This document shows positions 15,733 through 17,617 of a DNA stretch of 17,617 nt, piece after piece; the first letter of the stretch is position 1; the number at the start of each line of letters is the position of its first letter. This DNA is from Helicobacteraceae bacterium (lineage in GTDB: Bacteria; Campylobacterota; Campylobacteria; Campylobacterales; SZUA-545). The DNA lies in assembly GCA_031273735.1 (NCBI GenBank), contig JAISRI010000221.1, positions 1 to 17,617 of the forward strand. The letters run 5' to 3'. The translations under genes were made by a program, and so were the position numbers. The notes beneath the pieces are model-generated. The model did no database searches. It was not told where the DNA came from and saw only the letters and a program-made list of their open reading frames with translations.

Positions 15733-16565
15733 ATTTTCGACCTCGTTTTAAGAACCGAAAAGCTCAAATTGATTATTAGGATAAAGACAAACAATACCAC
15801 TCCCGTAGCGATCAGCGCTTCGCGGTGCAGTTCCGCCGCGTATCCCATTTCCAAGACGATATTCGCCGTGAGCGTTCGCGCTCCTTCCATAAGCGACGTA
15901 GGCATTCGCGCCTGATTTCCCGCTACCATAATCACCGCCATCGTTTCGCCGATAGCGCGTCCTACGCCAAGTATCACGGCGGCTAAAACCCCCGATTTCG
16001 CGGCGGGAAGCAACACGAAAAATAGGCTGCGGTAATGTCCCGCGCCTAAAGCTAGCGACCCTTCATAATAGTGGTTTGGAACGGCTCGGATAGCGCTTTC
16101 GGCGATCGCTACTATTGTGGGCAAGATCATAATGCCCAGCAAAATAGAAGCGGCTAATACGCTGTTATCTACAAACGGCACGATCGCCGCCATACCGAAA
16201 AATCCATATACGACCGACGGAACGCCCGCCAATAGATCCACGCTAGGCTTTACGACCCTGTAGATTTTCTTGGAAGCGACGCGAGCTAAAAACACGGCGG
16301 ATAGAACGCCGATTGGCGCTCCTATTACGAGCGCTCCCGCCGTTACGTATAGGCTACCGACGATCATCGGGAATATGCCAAATAGCGCGGGTTCGTCCGA
16401 GGGCGACCATTCCGTTCCAAGTAAAAACTCGCCAAACCCGATCTTCCACATCGCGGGAATGCCGTTTGCGAATAAAAAAACGCAGATCAGCCCCACCGCG
16501 AATATGGAGGCGAGCGCCGATATTAAAAATACGGCGCTCATAAACTTTTCTCGAAAAGTCCTCAC
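15729..16565 (-). CDS. pstC: Phosphate ABC transporter permease PstC
   Basis: This permease has about six membrane segments, the signature LLAGVPSVVYGFFGM, an EAA loop with LALGAGHYRSLFFVLLP and the following GRAIGETMAVIMVAG. I place the start at GTG 16565, giving 278 aa. This codon forms a GTGA overlap with the pstS stop (16562-16564), the same 4-nt architecture seen at the other pst junctions and at phoB-phoR. An upstream in-frame GTG at 16583 (284 aa) is possible but would overlap pstS by 22 nt and has no better ribosome binding site. ATG at 16541 is a third choice. Identity is secure; only the start is open. Confidence 0.93.
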   Translation of the reverse strand: MRTFREKFMSAVFLISALASIFAVGLICVFLFANGIPAMWKIGFGEFLLGTEWSPSDEPALFGIFPMIVGSLYVTAGALVIGAPIGVLSAVFLARVASKKIYRVVKPSVDLLAGVPSVVYGFFGMAAIVPFVDNSVLAASILLGIMILPTIVAIAESAIRAVPNHYYEGSLALGAGHYRSLFFVLLPAAKSGVLAAVILGVGRAIGETMAVIMVAGNQARMPTSLMEGARTLTANIVLEMGYAAELHREALIATGVVLFVFILIINLSFSVLKTRSKI

Positions 16566-17428
16566 TTGATAAGTTCGCTCCACTTAGTAGCGGCGCCCGT
16601 GAAAATCGATTTGACCTCGTCTTGCGTTAATTTAGCGACGGGGTTACCGTTATTGACAATCACGGCAAGCCCGTCGATGGCGATCGATACGGATTGTAAC
16701 TGCGCCTTTTCGCTATCTTTCAAATCGCGGCTTGCCATACCAATATCGCACGTTCCTGCGATCGCGCTTGAAAGACCCGCCGAGGAGTCGCTCATCTGTA
16801 TCTCGATTTTGACCTGCGGATTAAGCGCGACATACGCCTCTTTTAGTTTCTCCATTACGGGCGTTACCGAAGAGGAACCCGCTACGACAAGTCGCCCCGT
16901 CAATTTTTTGGACTCGTATGCCTCCGATTTATCTTTGATCGCCACATAGCTTTTAGCTACGACCGCCTGCCCTTGCGCGGAAAAGATGAAATCTATAAAA
17001 TCCTTCGCCAAAGTGCTAGGTTCGCCTTTTGTCGCGATGTTAAACGGGCGCGAGATAGGATACGTCCCGTTTTTAACGTTTTCGGCGGTAGCTTTAACGC
17101 CGTCTATATTTACCGCCTTGATCGTCTTGTTAAGCGATCCCAACGAGATATAGCCGATCGCGTATTTGTTCTGCGCGACGGTCGTCATTACAACGTCGGT
17201 TTGACGGGCGATTATCGCCTCTTTTGTCGTCGTATCTTTACGTTTGCCGTCGGGGGTTTTAACCTCGATCTTAAGCAACTCGATAAACGCGCCGCGAGTG
17301 CCGGAACCATCTTCGCGCGAAACGACGATAATCTTTTTCGACGAATCGAAACTAGCCGCCGCTTCCGCGGCAAACGGGCAAATAAGCGAGGCGGCTAAAA
17401 ACGCCGTCGCAACTTTTGAAAACTTCAT
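16562..17428 (-). CDS. pstS: Periplasmic phosphate-binding protein PstS, apparently circularly permuted
   Basis: The 288-aa protein has a signal peptide (about residues 1-23, cleavage near AEA) without a good lipobox. The mature protein begins with KKIIVVSREDGSGTRGAF (32-48), continues with NKYAIGYISLGSL (88-100) and SRPFNIATKGEPS (126-138), and reaches the family's usual C-terminal region around GQAVVAKSYVAI (153-164). Only then comes the family's usual N-terminal part: GSSSVTP (184-190), MASRDL (231-236), IDGLAVIVNN (251-260) and IFTGAATKW (275-283). Canonical PstS has the opposite order, so the two halves are exchanged while all ligand-contact motifs survive. It delivers phosphate to PstCA. 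The start is ATG 17428, with AGGAGG (complement of 17435-17440) 6 nt upstream. It is the first gene of the operon. Confidence 0.9.
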   Translation of the reverse strand: MKFSKVATAFLAASLICPFAAEAAASFDSSKKIIVVSREDGSGTRGAFIELLKIEVKTPDGKRKDTTTKEAIIARQTDVVMTTVAQNKYAIGYISLGSLNKTIKAVNIDGVKATAENVKNGTYPISRPFNIATKGEPSTLAKDFIDFIFSAQGQAVVAKSYVAIKDKSEAYESKKLTGRLVVAGSSSVTPVMEKLKEAYVALNPQVKIEIQMSDSSAGLSSAIAGTCDIGMASRDLKDSEKAQLQSVSIAIDGLAVIVNNGNPVAKLTQDEVKSIFTGAATKWSELIK

Positions 17429-17470
17429 TACATTCCTCCTTTTTGGAATAGAGCTATGTTAGGAGGCAAA

Positions 17471-17511
17471 TGTATAGGGCGATCGCGTTCTTTTGTAAAA
17501 ACCGCGTAAAG
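17471..17511 (-). promoter_or_regulatory. Putative pst operon promoter with Pho box
   Basis: On the - strand TTTACA (complement of 17494-17499) and TATACA (complement of 17471-17476) are separated by exactly 17 nt, a sigma70-like arrangement. TTTAC occurs twice with an 11-nt period (complements of 17506-17510 and 17495-17499). This is the periodicity of PhoB direct repeats, and the downstream copy overlaps the -35 element as in known Pho-dependent promoters. The repeat sequence is not the E. coli consensus, so assignment rests on spacing and position. The leader before the pstS ribosome binding site would be about 25 nt. Confidence 0.45.
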
Positions 17512-17576
17512 TCAAGTTTTGGTATCTTTGGCAAGCTTTTTGCTTTTTACCTTTACCTAATGAATAAGGAGCTTTT

Positions 17577-17617
17577 ATGGGTTCGCCGTCATTTTTCGAT
17601 CCAATCAAGATCGCGCT
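17577..17617 (+). CDS. Start of a divergent gene, possibly an old-yellow-enzyme-type flavin oxidoreductase (partial)
   Basis: ATG 17577 follows AAGGA (17566-17570) at 6 nt and stays open to the window end, giving MGSPSFFDPIKIA. The FDPIKI segment close to the N-terminus is typical of NADH:flavin oxidoreductases of the old yellow enzyme group, which usually continue into a NRIV-APLTR motif just beyond this window. Thirteen residues are too few for certainty. The gene is transcribed away from pstS; tandem TTTACC units (17546-17557) lie in its upstream region. Confidence 0.4.
   Translation, partial: MGSPSFFDPIKIA

Overview
The window looks like chromosomal DNA of a Gram-negative bacterium. The evidence is a periplasmic phosphate-binding protein with a signal peptide, an adjoining PstCAB/PhoU/PhoBR cassette and heavy use of 4-nt gene overlaps. 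The coding style, the long C tract and the gene content would fit Campylobacterota, but no marker gene here proves this and I hold the assignment loosely.

Left edge (1-198): the 3' end of a probable ADP-forming acyl/acetyl-CoA synthetase. It is followed by about 800 bp (199-1016) without a firmly supported gene. This stretch is rich in inverted repeats: two C/T-rich hairpins, a 76-bp nested palindrome and a second palindrome. It also holds a short ORF with a good ribosome binding site that runs into an uninterrupted run of 13 C, about 90 bp before the next operon.

Centre (1017-11345, + strand): a compact five-gene operon that I cannot match to a named system. It encodes a 1515-aa superfamily 1 helicase with large coiled-coil regions, a 740-aa protein ending in a HEPN-like R-x4-H domain, a 373-aa coiled-coil protein, a 610-aa ClpA/B-type AAA+ ATPase with a degenerate N-terminal AAA half, and a 188-aa NrdG-like radical SAM protein. 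Junctions of 0, -4, +6 and +34 nt argue for one transcript. GATC sites are several-fold rarer here than in the flanking genes, which suggests a horizontally acquired conflict or defence module. This is the strongest candidate for an undescribed system.

Right part (11484-17428, - strand): the phosphate-starvation operon pstS-pstC-pstA-pstB-phoU-phoB-phoR, with nearly every junction an ATGA or GTGA overlap. A sigma70-type promoter and a putative Pho box of two 11-bp-spaced TTTAC repeats precede pstS. PstS is unusual: its two sequence halves are in the opposite order to canonical PstS, so it appears circularly permuted. At the right edge (17577-17617) a divergent gene begins, possibly an old-yellow-enzyme-type flavin oxidoreductase.

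How the parts work together: PstSCAB imports phosphate, PhoU and PhoR report transporter state, and PhoB activates the operon. In the central operon, the helicase could sense or remodel nucleic acid, the HEPN protein could be the RNase effector, the ClpB-like ATPase could remodel a partner, and the radical SAM protein could supply an activation or modification step. These roles are inferred from domains only.
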